A stretch of DNA of 64,000 nt from Lacrimispora defluvii (GTDB taxonomy: Bacteria > Bacillota > Clostridia > Lachnospirales > Lachnospiraceae). This document shows positions 1 through 8,234 of this stretch, piece by piece. The stretch spans positions 1-64,000 of the forward strand of contig JAAOXG010000016.1 of the NCBI GenBank assembly GCA_013036995.1, written 5' to 3'. The first letter of the stretch is position 1, and each line of letters begins with the position of its first letter. A program made the position numbers and the translations under genes. The notes beneath the pieces were generated by a model that was not told the DNA's origin, searched no databases, and saw only the letters and a list, made by a program, of their open reading frames with translations.

Positions 1-22
1 GTTTTTTTACAGCCCCTTTTTT

Positions 23-1315
23 TCAGTGCCAGTTCAGAGCGCTGTAAGCATCTAAAAGTCCACCGCTTACAACCTTGCCTGAAAGAGTATCCAGTTTTCT
101 GCTGGAGTTTAGAATAATAGTTTTCACATCTGCCAGGCTTATGTCTGTCCGATAGGAATAGAGCATGGCTGCAACGCCGGTCACCATAGGTGCTGCCATT
201 GAAGTACCGCTCATATATCCATACGAGTTATCCGGAATTGTGCTTAAAATATAGGTGCCGGGTGCTGCGATATCCACACTTGCAGCTCCGTAATTGGAAT
301 CCTTGCTCAGCCTGCCGTCAAATAAGATGTTAGCCACAGATATAATATTATCATATGGAAGAGAGGCGGGATAAACAGGGTAGACATCTGTATTATAACC
401 AAGGCCTGATACCCCTCCGTTGCCACAGGAGACTACAAAAAGCATATGGGAGTTTTTCATTGTCTGGGCAAGTTCTTCGCTGTATCCGGTTGTTCCCATA
501 CTCAGATTACAGATGGAAGCTCCCTTTTCCTCGGCATATTTAATTGCTTTAATGACAGCATCAGGGGAACCAACCCCTTCTTTTCCTCCCAGCGCTTTTA
601 ATGGCATGATTTTTACATAATTATTATCGGTAATGCCGGCGATTCCATAGGATCCTCTGGCTGCACTGATGGTTCCGGCAGAATGGGTGCCGTGACTGTC
701 TTCACTGCCAGAAAAGATTTTATTATTGTTTGAATAGAAGTTCCAGCCGTGAATATCATCCACATAACCATTGCCATCGTTGTCAATGCCGTCTCCGTCA
801 ATCTCTCCGGGGTTGGTCCAGATTGCGTTACGCAGTTCCTGATGATTGATATCAATACCGGTATCAATGATTGCCACAATAACAGACCGTTTATTTTGTG
901 CCTGATCATAGAGTGCCCAGGCCGGCTGAATGTTAATGTCGATCCCCGAAACAGCATGAGTAACTTTAGATTCATAGTTTCCAGGCCCTGGTTTTGGGTT
1001 AGATAAGTTGCCTCCGTTGTTAACTTCGCTGTACAGGTTATCTATGTACTTAAATTTCTGTACCAGCTCAATGAGGCGAAATTCTCCGTCATTTTTTAAA
1101 CCCCACTGATATGTGGAAAATTCATCAGAAGGCGAGAGGTTGTTAAGCCCTGGACCAAGTGCCATGACATGTAAGTCTTGTCCCTGATCTTTTGATGATA
1201 TATGCAGCGGTTCTACTGATGCGCCTGAAGTGTTGCCCAGGGGATTCAGCCAGAGTGAATACCCAGCAAGCAGAATTGCCAGGGACAGACATGCAGCGCG
1301 GATTATCTTTTTCAT
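23..1315 (-). CDS. Secreted subtilisin-like serine protease (S8 family)
   Basis: 430 residues. It is predicted to be an exported endopeptidase of the subtilase family. A hydrophobic N-terminus (about residues 5-24, after KK) looks like a signal peptide or anchor, though no clear lipobox is visible. The catalytic triad is complete: Asp151 in AIIDTGID, His208 in DSHGTHSAGT and Ser372 in SGTSMAAPM, with the oxyanion Asn299 in SCGNGG. Residues 173-187 are a D/N/G-rich insert (DGDGIDNDGNGYVDD) typical of a calcium-binding loop. The stretch before Asp151 is about 100 residues and could act as a short propeptide. The ATG lies 8 bases after AAGGAG. It stands alone on the minus strand; the substrate cannot be told from the sequence. 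Confidence 0.9.
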   Translation of the reverse strand: MKKIIRAACLSLAILLAGYSLWLNPLGNTSGASVEPLHISSKDQGQDLHVMALGPGLNNLSPSDEFSTYQWGLKNDGEFRLIELVQKFKYIDNLYSEVNNGGNLSNPKPGPGNYESKVTHAVSGIDINIQPAWALYDQAQNKRSVIVAIIDTGIDINHQELRNAIWTNPGEIDGDGIDNDGNGYVDDIHGWNFYSNNNKIFSGSEDSHGTHSAGTISAARGSYGIAGITDNNYVKIMPLKALGGKEGVGSPDAVIKAIKYAEEKGASICNLSMGTTGYSEELAQTMKNSHMLFVVSCGNGGVSGLGYNTDVYPVYPASLPYDNIISVANILFDGRLSKDSNYGAASVDIAAPGTYILSTIPDNSYGYMSGTSMAAPMVTGVAAMLYSYRTDISLADVKTIILNSSRKLDTLSGKVVSGGLLDAYSALNWH

Positions 1316-1359
1316 GATTTCTTACTCCTTATAAAATAAACTGTCTTAACGATTTCCTT

Positions 1360-1368
1360 ATTATATCA
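1360..1368 (-). promoter_or_regulatory. Candidate extended -10 promoter of the subtilase gene
   Basis: On the minus strand this reads TGATATAAT, an extended -10 element (TGn-TATAAT), about 45 bases before the start codon. No good -35 hexamer lies 17 bases upstream, which is usual for extended -10 promoters. Confidence 0.45.
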
Positions 1369-1420
1369 TAAACCCTACGCTGTTTGCTGGAAAATTATGT
1401 GAAAATAATATTAATTTTTA

Positions 1421-1451
1421 TTATGAAACAGCCCGGCGTTATGCCGGGCTG
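1421..1451 (-). terminator. Rho-independent terminator of the small helical protein gene
   Basis: A perfect 9-bp stem (CAGCCCGGC / GCCGGGCTG, 1429-1437 and 1443-1451) with a 5-base loop lies directly after the minus-strand gene that ends at 1461. The following bases on that strand begin TTTCAT, so the U-tract is short. Confidence 0.6.
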
Positions 1452-1460
1452 CAATTAAAA

Positions 1461-1937
1461 TCATTCTTCTTCGTCTATTTGGGTATATTCCGTACCTGAA
1501 TTATTGATTTCCTGACTGCCCTGAGCCTCCTTTAAAGCCGCTCTTCTTGCTAACTCAGCATTGGCCTCCGCTTGTGAAATGGTTCCCTTATCAACAAGTT
1601 TACTAATTTCTTCTTCTGTCAGGCTGGTTAAAACGGTAGAGGAGCTTGTATCAACCGTTGAAGAGGTTTCTGTTACATTGGATTCCTTTGGTGGAGGCGG
1701 TCCCTGCATTTTTTGCTGGTATTCCCTTCCCTCCTGGCTGATTTCAATTGTGTCCACACTATGTAAGGTACCTGAAACCGTTTTTGCCCCAGCTGCATCA
1801 GTTACCGTTTGGGAAGCTTTGATCTGTGCGCTTTCCGCAGCTGCCTGTTCTGCTGCTTTCTTTTCTTTTTCCTTCTGCAGCTGAAGCTGTTGCAGCTGGT
1901 TGCAGGAAGAAGAACCTGATAGTCCTGATATTTCCAT
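1461..1937 (-). CDS. Hypothetical helical, Gln/Glu/Ala-rich small protein
   Basis: 158 residues; I do not recognise a family. There is no signal peptide or membrane segment. Residues about 15-45 are a highly charged Q/K/E/A stretch likely to form a helix or coiled coil. A Pro/Ser/Thr-rich linker (PPPPKE, then Ser/Thr runs) follows. A second helical part carries a LTEEEISKLVDKGTIS pattern before an acidic C-terminus. The start was placed at 1937 because GGAGG sits 8 bases before this ATG; an in-frame ATG two codons upstream (1943) is only two bases from the Shine-Dalgarno. It is a single-gene unit with its own terminator. Function unknown. Confidence 0.6.
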   Translation of the reverse strand: MEISGLSGSSSCNQLQQLQLQKEKEKKAAEQAAAESAQIKASQTVTDAAGAKTVSGTLHSVDTIEISQEGREYQQKMQGPPPPKESNVTETSSTVDTSSSTVLTSLTEEEISKLVDKGTISQAEANAELARRAALKEAQGSQEINNSGTEYTQIDEEE

Positions 1938-2027
1938 TCCCATTTCCTCCTTTGTATAAATTACAATAAAAGTATATCATTTACTTGTGTTCATTGACTG
2001 AAATTAGCCTGAAAAACAAAAATTTAA

Positions 2028-2057
2028 TTGCTTGATCTTTTTCATCTGTGATATGAT
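2028..2057 (+). promoter_or_regulatory. Candidate sigma-A promoter of the nanE operon
   Basis: TTGCTT (2028-2033), an 18-base spacer and TATGAT (2052-2057), 30 bases before the nanE start codon. Four of six and five of six consensus bases match. Confidence 0.45.
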
Positions 2058-2086
2058 TACTTTGCACAGAAAGGGGATAAACAGAT

Positions 2087-2821
2087 ATGGATAAGGCCGT
2101 TGTTTACAACCGTTTGGCGGGAGGACTGATTGTATCCTGCCAGGCTTTGCAGGATGAACCTCTTTACAGCTCTTATATTATGTCCCGCATGGCATATGCG
2201 GCAGAAGAAGGCGGTGCTGTCGGAATACGGGCAAACTCCATATCCGATATCCGGGAAATAAAAAAGACAGTCGATATGCCTGTAATAGGCATTATTAAAC
2301 AGAAGTATGAGGGGTATGAAACAGTCATTACTCCTACCAGGCTGGAGGTGGAAGCCCTGGTTTTGGAGGGAGTAGAAATTATCGCTCTGGACTGTACAAT
2401 AAGACCCCATCCATCTGATAAAAATTCAGAGGATTTTTTATATAAAATCAGGCATGAATTTCCAGATCAGCTTCTCATGGCAGACTGTTCAAATTACGCT
2501 GAAGGAATGGCTGCTGCACGTCTGGGAATGGACTTTATTGGAACTACTCTCAGTGGATATACGGATTATACGCGAGATAGACAGCTTCCGGATTTGGAAC
2601 TGATTGAGCAGTTATGCCGGGATTGCGGAAAGCCAGTGATTGCAGAGGGGGGGATTAAAACCCCTGAACAGCTTGGGTGTGCATTCAAGGCAGGGGCATG
2701 GGCTGCAGTAGTGGGAAGTGCGATTACAAGACCGAGAGAGATAACACGGGATTTTATCCTTGGTGCCGGGTGCCGCACCAAGGAATTTAAAGAGTATAAA
2801 CAAAAGGGAGAGTCGGAGTGA
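2087..2821 (+). CDS. nanE: N-acetylmannosamine-6-phosphate 2-epimerase
   Basis: 244 residues, the usual NanE length. It converts ManNAc-6-phosphate to GlcNAc-6-phosphate in the cytoplasm, the third step of sialic acid catabolism (known for the family). The sequence shows a TIM-barrel phosphate-binding pattern: GGLIVSCQA near the N-terminus, IIKQKY, a D-C-T catalytic segment (ALDCTIRPHP) and the C-terminal AEGGIKTPEQ and VVGSAITRP phosphate loops. An AAAGGGG Shine-Dalgarno precedes the ATG. The stop overlaps the start of the RpiR regulator (TGATG), so the two are probably translationally coupled. No nanA or nanK is in the window, so the lyase and kinase must be encoded elsewhere or the substrate is ManNAc itself. 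Confidence 0.9.
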   Translation: MDKAVVYNRLAGGLIVSCQALQDEPLYSSYIMSRMAYAAEEGGAVGIRANSISDIREIKKTVDMPVIGIIKQKYEGYETVITPTRLEVEALVLEGVEIIALDCTIRPHPSDKNSEDFLYKIRHEFPDQLLMADCSNYAEGMAAARLGMDFIGTTLSGYTDYTRDRQLPDLELIEQLCRDCGKPVIAEGGIKTPEQLGCAFKAGAWAAVVGSAITRPREITRDFILGAGCRTKEFKEYKQKGESE

Positions 2822-3675
2822 TGAAAGGCGATTTTTTGACCAGGATCCGGGCAGAGTACAATCAGTTTACGAAAGCCGAGCGGAAGGTGGCAGATTACAT
2901 TCTGCTGAACTACAGAGAGGTACTGTTTCTATCTATTACGGATCTGGCAGAAGCATGTGAGGTAGGGGATACTACGGTATTTCGTTTTTGCAAAACCCTG
3001 GAATTAAAAGGGTACCAGGAGTTTAAAATGCTGTTGTCTTTAAGTCTCCACGATGAGACTACAGGCCAGGGGCGTTTAGAAGGAGATATCAGCCTGAAGG
3101 ATTCTTTTGCTGAAGTCTCACGAAAAGTGCTTAATACCAATATGAGTGCGCTGGAAGAGACCTATTCTCTTTTAAATGAGGAAAACTTTGATCAGGTTAT
3201 CCGGTATCTACATGAAGCAAAGAGAATCTGCTTTTTTGGTGTTGGAGCAAGCATGCTTTCTGCCATGAAGGCAGCAAATAAATTTCTTAGAATTGAACCC
3301 AAGGTGTCCTGTGTGTCAGATTCCCATATGCAGGCCATGGTGGCTTCCATGATGGGGGAGGGCGAGGCAGCCGTTATATTTTCGTATTCAGGAGCAACAA
3401 AAGATACCATTCATGTTGCGGAACTTGCAAAAAAAGCAGGAGCAACAACAATTTGCATTACCCGATTCGTAAAGTCACCCCTTACCTCTTTTTCAGATGT
3501 AACTCTGCTTTGCGGAGCCAATGAAGGACCGCTGCAGGGAGGATCCACATCCTCAGAGATCAGCCAGCTTTTTTTGATTGATTTGATGTATACAGAATAT
3601 TACAGAAGATATTTTGATACCTGCAATCAGGTAAATGAAAGAGTCTCAGCATCAGTATTGGATAAAATGTGCTGA
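2821..3675 (+). CDS. MurR/RpiR family transcriptional regulator
   Basis: 284 residues with the standard two-domain plan: an N-terminal RpiR helix-turn-helix (about 1-77, with ITDLAEACEVGDTTVFRFCKTL as the recognition part) and a C-terminal SIS sugar-phosphate-binding domain (about 120-260, with FFGVGAS and IFSYSGATKDT phosphate-binding loops). Family members sense phosphosugars. Directly behind nanE, this one probably responds to an amino-sugar phosphate and controls its own operon. The ATG at 2821 overlaps the nanE stop; an in-frame GTG at 2818 is an alternative, 7 bases after AAAGGGAG. The ligand is inferred from context only. Confidence 0.85.
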   Translation: MKGDFLTRIRAEYNQFTKAERKVADYILLNYREVLFLSITDLAEACEVGDTTVFRFCKTLELKGYQEFKMLLSLSLHDETTGQGRLEGDISLKDSFAEVSRKVLNTNMSALEETYSLLNEENFDQVIRYLHEAKRICFFGVGASMLSAMKAANKFLRIEPKVSCVSDSHMQAMVASMMGEGEAAVIFSYSGATKDTIHVAELAKKAGATTICITRFVKSPLTSFSDVTLLCGANEGPLQGGSTSSEISQLFLIDLMYTEYYRRYFDTCNQVNERVSASVLDKMC

Positions 3676-3699
3676 CAGGTACAATTCAAGGAGGACCCA

Positions 3700-4737
3700 A
3701 TGGAAGAAAAATATTTTCGTAATAAAATTGTCTGGTTTACATTTTTTTTCAGTATCCTGGTAATTTGGGTTCATTCATATAATGCAGTTCTATTTTTAGG
3801 AAAAACCGGTTTAGGCTACCGGATTGACTGGTTGGAAAGATTCTGGGGAAATACAGTGGCGCAAATTTCAGTTCCCGGATTTTTTCTGATTTCTTCTTAT
3901 TTATTTTTCCGTGGATTTACACTGAAGCAGATTTGGGTAAAATGGAATTCCAGAATACGAAGCATTTTAGTTCCTTATATTATATGGAACTCTCTTTATT
4001 ATCTTGGATATGCCATCGGCAGCAGAGTCCCCTTTATTTCTACCGTAATTGGTAAGGGCATAATTCCCTTACACGTAAAGGAAGCCGTCCAGGCAGTGCT
4101 TTTTTATACTTATAATTATGTTTTCTGGTATTTGCACCAGTTAATCCTGCTGGTTTTTCTGGCACCGGTTATCTATGTTGCCATGAGAAAAAAAATAGCT
4201 GGCAGGCTGATACTGGCAGGAATTCTCGGTTGTATTTATCTGGGTGGTGCACTTCCTTTCTTAAACCTGGATGCCCTGTTTTATTATTCTTTTGGGGCAT
4301 ATGCGGCTTTACATGGGAAGGAGATTGCAGAAAATTCTTTTAGCCGTCGTGGGATTGCAGCCGGGGCAGTTCTCTTTCTTGCAGCCTCCCTGGTGGTAAT
4401 CATTGACATTCCCGGTAATGTTAAAGGGGAAATTGCAGCATCCACTGTATGCTTTCGTCTTTTGATGCCTGTGAGCCTGTGGCTTATGGTTCCCGGCAGA
4501 TATTTAAAAGAAGCGGGTAACTGGATGAAACAAAACTTCTTTCTGTATGCCACGCATTTTTCCGTTGTAAGGTTAATTAATAAAACGGGAGCATTGCTGC
4601 TCCCGCCAGTTCCGTCTATTTCTCTCGGTCTTTATATTATTATGCCGGTTTTTTGTATTCTTTTCAGCTGCGCTGTCGGTTCCTTTTTAAGAAAATATCT
4701 TCCCCAGGTCTGGTTCCTGCTTAATGGAGGGCGCTGA
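3700..4737 (+). CDS. Integral membrane acyltransferase (acyltransferase family 3)
   Basis: 345 residues with about ten hydrophobic segments and no signal peptide, typical of membrane acyltransferase-3 proteins that O-acetylate cell-surface sugars. The conserved N-terminal histidine after the first membrane segment is present (IWVHSYNA), followed by the RxxRxLxPY-type loop (SRIRSILVPYIIW). It begins 24 bases after the RpiR gene with a strong AAGGAGG, so it is the third gene of the nanE operon. This context suggests modification of an amino-sugar-containing surface polymer, but the acceptor is not shown by sequence. Confidence 0.75.
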   Translation: MEEKYFRNKIVWFTFFFSILVIWVHSYNAVLFLGKTGLGYRIDWLERFWGNTVAQISVPGFFLISSYLFFRGFTLKQIWVKWNSRIRSILVPYIIWNSLYYLGYAIGSRVPFISTVIGKGIIPLHVKEAVQAVLFYTYNYVFWYLHQLILLVFLAPVIYVAMRKKIAGRLILAGILGCIYLGGALPFLNLDALFYYSFGAYAALHGKEIAENSFSRRGIAAGAVLFLAASLVVIIDIPGNVKGEIAASTVCFRLLMPVSLWLMVPGRYLKEAGNWMKQNFFLYATHFSVVRLINKTGALLLPPVPSISLGLYIIMPVFCILFSCAVGSFLRKYLPQVWFLLNGGR

Positions 4738-4748
4738 TCTGAGTTATA

Positions 4749-5618
4749 CTATATGCGGTCAGCAGACCATCTTCCGGATGCCCCGCATGGAAGAATAAGT
4801 CCAGAGCTTTTCACAGGAAGTCCAACTTCATCAGACTGAACACTTCCGCCGAATTTGCTGGTGATCTCCGTGGAAATCATATAAGACAATACAGAGGGAG
4901 CCAATCCTGTGGTGTAGGAGTTGATGAGGAAGAATAACGGGGTGTCGGATAAGAGCTGGGAACAAAGCTTTACGAAGGGATAAATGGAATCTTCGATCTT
5001 CCAGATCTCCCCTTTAGGTCCCCTGCCATAAGACGGAGGATCCATGATAATGGCATCGTAATGGTTGCCTCTTCTGATTTCACGTTCTACGAACTTCACA
5101 CAATCATCCACAATCCACCGGATGGAGGCAGATTCAAGTCCTGATGAGCGGGCATTTTCCTTGGCCCAGCCCACCATGCCTTTAGAAGCGTCCACATGGG
5201 TAACCTGAGCTCCTGCCTGAGCAGCAGCCAGAGTTGCTCCGCCTGTGTAAGCAAATAAATTCAGCACTTTTACAGGGCGTCCAGCCTTCTTTATCTTATC
5301 ACCGAACCAGTCCCAGTTTGCAGCCTGTTCCGGAAAAAGTCCAGTATGTTTAAAGCTGAAGGGCTTTAACTGAAAGGTTAATTCCTTATAGCTGATGGTC
5401 CACTGTTCCGGCAGATGAAAGAATTCCCATTCCCCGCCGCCTTTTGCACTGCGGTGGTAATGGCCGTTCATTTTTGTCCAGCCGGTTTCTTTCTTCGGGG
5501 TAGACCAGATGACCTGGGGGTCAGGACGGACCAGGAGGTAGTTGCCCCACCGTTCTAATTTTTCCCCCTCAGAACAATCTATCACTTCATAATCTTTCCA
5601 GCCGTCTGCAATCCACAT
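4749..5618 (-). CDS. Class I SAM-dependent methyltransferase, RlmI/RlmK-like
   Basis: 289 residues. The Rossmann methyltransferase core is clear: motif I in VLNLFAYTGGATLAAA, motif II acidic residue in THVDASKGM and the catalytic-type motif DPPSYGRG. The region resembles the C-terminal catalytic part of 23S rRNA m5C/m7G methyltransferases (RlmI/RlmL-K relatives) without an N-terminal PUA or THUMP domain, so the RNA target is uncertain. An AAAGGCGG Shine-Dalgarno precedes the ATG by 8 bases. The gene converges on the acyltransferase with an 11-base gap. Confidence 0.8.
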   Translation of the reverse strand: MWIADGWKDYEVIDCSEGEKLERWGNYLLVRPDPQVIWSTPKKETGWTKMNGHYHRSAKGGGEWEFFHLPEQWTISYKELTFQLKPFSFKHTGLFPEQAANWDWFGDKIKKAGRPVKVLNLFAYTGGATLAAAQAGAQVTHVDASKGMVGWAKENARSSGLESASIRWIVDDCVKFVEREIRRGNHYDAIIMDPPSYGRGPKGEIWKIEDSIYPFVKLCSQLLSDTPLFFLINSYTTGLAPSVLSYMISTEITSKFGGSVQSDEVGLPVKSSGLILPCGASGRWSADRI

Positions 5619-5702
5619 ACTTGATGCCGCCTTTCTTTCTATATAAATACAATTATTTTATCTTTATGATTCTATGATTATACTGGATGGAGCTTTTAGC
5701 GT

Positions 5703-5750
5703 CAAGGTGATTCACACCTTGTCTGATGGTTCTATATATTATAGTATAAT
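5703..5750 (+). promoter_or_regulatory. Dyad and promoter region of the cysteine-rich protein gene
   Basis: A perfect 7-bp inverted repeat, CAAGGTG-ATTCA-CACCTTG (5703-5721), overlaps a -35-like TTGTCT (5719-5724). A consensus TATAAT follows at 5745-5750 after a long 20-base spacer. Long spacers with dyads are seen in MerR-type promoters, though here the dyad lies at the -35 rather than inside the spacer. It is a candidate operator; the regulator is unknown. Confidence 0.45.
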
Positions 5751-5774
5751 GCTGAGTAAAGAGGTGTAAGACTT

Positions 5775-5975
5775 ATGGGCTGTTTCCGGATGGGTTTTTC
5801 CTTCGGCTGCTTTGGATGCAATTACTGGTGCAACTGGCGGGGATGTAACGGCTGTGGCTGGATCTGCAGTAATGGCTGTAACAGATGCTGCAATAACCGG
5901 TCAGGGTGCTGCAGAAGGTGCGGATCATGCAGAAGTTGCAATAATTGCTGCAGAAGAAATAACTGCTGTAGATAA
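5775..5975 (+). CDS. Small protein with 19 cysteines (metal-binding candidate)
   Basis: 66 residues, 19 of them Cys (29%), in C-x2-C, C-x3-C and CC groupings, mixed with Asn, Gly and Arg and ending CCRRNNCCR. There is no signal peptide; the first 15 residues are moderately hydrophobic (Phe-rich). I recognise no family. The composition fits a metallothionein-like metal sink or a disulfide-rich surface or spore protein. The open frame is supported by GAGGTG 8 bases before the ATG, an upstream promoter with a dyad and a terminator 29 bases after the stop. The overlapping minus-strand frame has no such signals. Confidence 0.6.
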   Translation: MGCFRMGFSFGCFGCNYWCNWRGCNGCGWICSNGCNRCCNNRSGCCRRCGSCRSCNNCCRRNNCCR

Positions 5976-6004
5976 ACGGCATTTTAAATAGATCAGATAA
6001 ACAG

Positions 6005-6052
6005 GCAGTGACGGAGGGTGGAAATTACTATCCACGCCGGCACTGCTTTTTT
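6005..6052 (+). terminator. Rho-independent terminator of the cysteine-rich gene
   Basis: GCAGTG (6005-6010) pairs with CACTGC (6041-6046), enclosing a second stem (GGGTGGA / TCCACGCC), followed by six T residues. Confidence 0.8.
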
Positions 6053-6185
6053 CCGCCCTTTTCATGGAAGTTTAATACAGCAATAATTTTGTAATAGAAT
6101 TGAAAGATTAAAACAGTTGAATAATCTAAGATTAATTGTTAAAATGATTAATAGTATAAAGGAAATCCCTGTAAGGAGTGAAGAT

Positions 6186-7538
6186 ATGAAAAGAAAAGGT
6201 CTCATTGCACTGGCAGCAGCTGCCATGCTGACAGTCGGAGCTTCATCTTTGGACGCCTGGGCGGCCGAGGGGTGGGCACAGGCGGGAAGTACCTGGGTGT
6301 ATTATGATTCAAGCGGCGGCAAAGTAAGCAACACCTGGAAAAAGGGTGCGGATAATTTGTGGAGATATTTAAACAGCAATGGTGAGATGGCAGTCAACAC
6401 CTGGGTTGAGAACACTTATTATATGGATTCCAACGGAATTCTCGTAACGGACAAATGGATGAAGTTTAAGGATTCCGGAAGTAGTGATTATAAGTGGTAT
6501 TATTTTGGCAGCAGTGGGAAAGCGATTATGGACAACTGGTCTAAAATCGACAATAAGTGGTACTATTTTGATTCTAACGGTGAGATGCAGACAGGCTGGA
6601 TCCTTGATGACATGTATTATACCGGAGCGGACGGAGTTATGAAGACAGGCTGGCAGAAGCTTTATCCCCCGGACAGCAACAACGATGGCCGGATCACACC
6701 TGGTGATCCCGATGACGGAAAAGACTGGTACTATTTTAGTGAAAACGGTAAAAAGTATGTGCCAAAGGATTTTTCAGGAGATTACGGCACTTATAGAATT
6801 GACGGAATTGCTTACTGCTTCGATGATAAAGGTGCTCTCCAGACTGGCTGGAGGAAAGTCGGAGTTGATAATGCAGAATATGAGATTCAGAATTATAAAT
6901 TTTATGACACCAATGGAAAGCTGCGTGAAGGCTGGTTTTCCACAGAGCCGCCTCATGATATAAGCGGATATGAAGAAAGTGTGGAGTGGTTTTATTTTTC
7001 CAGCACAGGAATTCCAAAAGCCGGTCCGAAAGAAGGAGAGGCAAGTACATCCAACCTGGTGAAGATAAAAGATAAGACATATCTGTTTAATGAACTGGGA
7101 GTTCCTGTATATGGACTTCAGAAGATCAGAATAGGAAGCAGTTCTGAGTATACGGCCTTCTATTTCGGAGATAAGAAAACCAGCAGCATGCAAAAGGGAA
7201 AAGTCAAGGTAACAGAAGGTGACGGTAACGATAGTACCTATTATTTCAGTGACAGTGGAAGAGGTTATACCGGCGTTAAGGATGGCTATCTCTATTATAT
7301 GGGAAAACTTCAGTGTGCAGACGAAGGCTCCAAATATGAGCCGATCTCCATTCCTACAGGAAGTACCAGAACTACATATGTTGTGAGTACATCAGGCAAG
7401 GTGTCCAAGAGTACAACGGTAAAAAGTGCAGATGGTGTGAAATATAAGACAGGAAGCAATGGAACCCTGTTAAAAGTAGATGAGGAAAACCCCTCTGGGA
7501 ATGAAGGAAGAGAACCTTCGGAACCAGCCTGGAAGTGA
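6186..7538 (+). CDS. Secreted cell-wall-binding repeat protein
   Basis: 450 residues. A signal peptide (MKRK, hydrophobic Ala-rich core, likely cut at AWA-AEG) is followed almost entirely by choline/glucan-binding-type repeats of about 20 residues with the W-Y-Y/F-x-D/N-x2-G-x-M-x-T-G-W pattern (for example KWYYFDSNGEMQTGW). Some repeat units are interrupted by longer insertions (about residues 155-170 and 200-300). No catalytic domain is visible, so it is a structural or adhesion-type wall protein. The start at 6186 was chosen because AAGGAG lies just upstream and it gives a proper signal peptide; the frame is open back to 6117 without one. Two relatives lie at 24666 and 25918. Confidence 0.8.
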   Translation: MKRKGLIALAAAAMLTVGASSLDAWAAEGWAQAGSTWVYYDSSGGKVSNTWKKGADNLWRYLNSNGEMAVNTWVENTYYMDSNGILVTDKWMKFKDSGSSDYKWYYFGSSGKAIMDNWSKIDNKWYYFDSNGEMQTGWILDDMYYTGADGVMKTGWQKLYPPDSNNDGRITPGDPDDGKDWYYFSENGKKYVPKDFSGDYGTYRIDGIAYCFDDKGALQTGWRKVGVDNAEYEIQNYKFYDTNGKLREGWFSTEPPHDISGYEESVEWFYFSSTGIPKAGPKEGEASTSNLVKIKDKTYLFNELGVPVYGLQKIRIGSSSEYTAFYFGDKKTSSMQKGKVKVTEGDGNDSTYYFSDSGRGYTGVKDGYLYYMGKLQCADEGSKYEPISIPTGSTRTTYVVSTSGKVSKSTTVKSADGVKYKTGSNGTLLKVDEENPSGNEGREPSEPAWK

Positions 7539-7555
7539 ATAAATTCCATAAAAAA

Positions 7556-7594
7556 GCGCAGAATCTGAGAAAAAAAGATTTTGCGCTTTTTTTT
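7556..7594 (+). terminator. Rho-independent terminator before the S10 operon
   Basis: An 11-bp stem with one mismatch (7556-7566 / 7576-7586) and eight T residues (7587-7594). It insulates the ribosomal operon promoter, which starts 11 bases later. Confidence 0.85.
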
Positions 7595-7604
7595 GAAAAA
7601 GTAC

Positions 7605-7633
7605 TTGCATTATCATGGAAAATATGGTATTCT
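7605..7633 (+). promoter_or_regulatory. Main promoter of the ribosomal protein superoperon
   Basis: TTGCAT (7605-7610), 17-base spacer, TATTCT (7628-7633). It is the first promoter-like pair after the terminator and precedes a leader of about 220 bases ahead of rpsJ. Confidence 0.6.
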
Positions 7634-7722
7634 GTTAAGGCTGTGGCATGATAGCTGTGAAACGTGAGGTTGCTGCTGAAAAGCAGGTTTTCCGTGGAGC
7701 GAATGTCAAGTTAGGAAACTGG

Positions 7723-7824
7723 CGACAAGTCACTGTACAATTTAAAATTCTGTTTGTTTCAAACGGATGGTCAGTGTGGGTCATTGATGACACACACGGG
7801 AACGTGTACAGTCACCGCTTGTCG
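7723..7824 (+). promoter_or_regulatory. Structured 5' leader of the S10 operon
   Basis: Left arm 7723-7739 (CGACAAGTCACTGTACA) pairs with right arm 7805-7824 (TGTACAGT then CTTGTCG) with an internal bulge, closing a domain of about 65 bases. A smaller GCTGCT/AGCAG hairpin lies upstream near 7670-7685. The position is that of ribosomal-protein autoregulatory leaders; L4 binding is known for S10 leaders in other bacteria, and the ligand here is inferred. Confidence 0.5.
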
Positions 7825-7861
7825 TACTTCTACTAAGTGCGAAAAGGAGGCGACTTTTTTT

Positions 7862-8179
7862 ATGGCAAGTCAAGTAATGAGAATCACATTAAAGGCGTAT
7901 GATCATCAGTTAGTTGATCAGTCTGCGGGCAAGATTATCGACACTGTAAAAAAGACAGGATCAAAAGTGAGCGGACCGGTGCCGTTACCAACAAAGAAGG
8001 AAGTGGTAACTATCTTAAGAGCGGTTCACAAGTACAAAGATTCCAGAGAGCAGTTCGAGCAGAGAACGCATAAGAGACTCATCGATATCATTACACCAAG
8101 CCAAAAAACTGTTGATGCATTATCCAGACTGGAAATGCCGGCAGGGGTGTATATCGATATCAAGATGAAGAATAAATAA
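7862..8179 (+). CDS. rpsJ: 30S ribosomal protein S10
   Basis: 105 residues, full length; first gene of the superoperon. S10 is part of the 30S head and, with NusB, takes part in antitermination. The family signature [19 protein letters not shown] is at residues 7-25 and the C-terminus is [10 protein letters not shown]. The start at 7862 follows AGGAGG at 7845-7850; an in-frame ATG at 7754 lies inside the structured leader and would add 36 residues foreign to S10. Confidence 0.97.
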   Translation: MASQVMRITLKAYDHQLVDQSAGKIIDTVKKTGSKVSGPVPLPTKKEVVTILRAVHKYKDSREQFEQRTHKRLIDIITPSQKTVDALSRLEMPAGVYIDIKMKNK

Positions 8180-8234
8180 TCTTCATCGAAAGAAACAATT
8201 TAGGTAATGTCCTGAAGGGTTTTAATATAGAAGC

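Noticed and set aside
5773-5982. Minus-strand 69-codon frame opposite the cysteine-rich gene
   Set aside because: No ribosome-binding site or promoter on that strand, and the composition simply mirrors the Cys/Asn/Gly codons of the plus strand.
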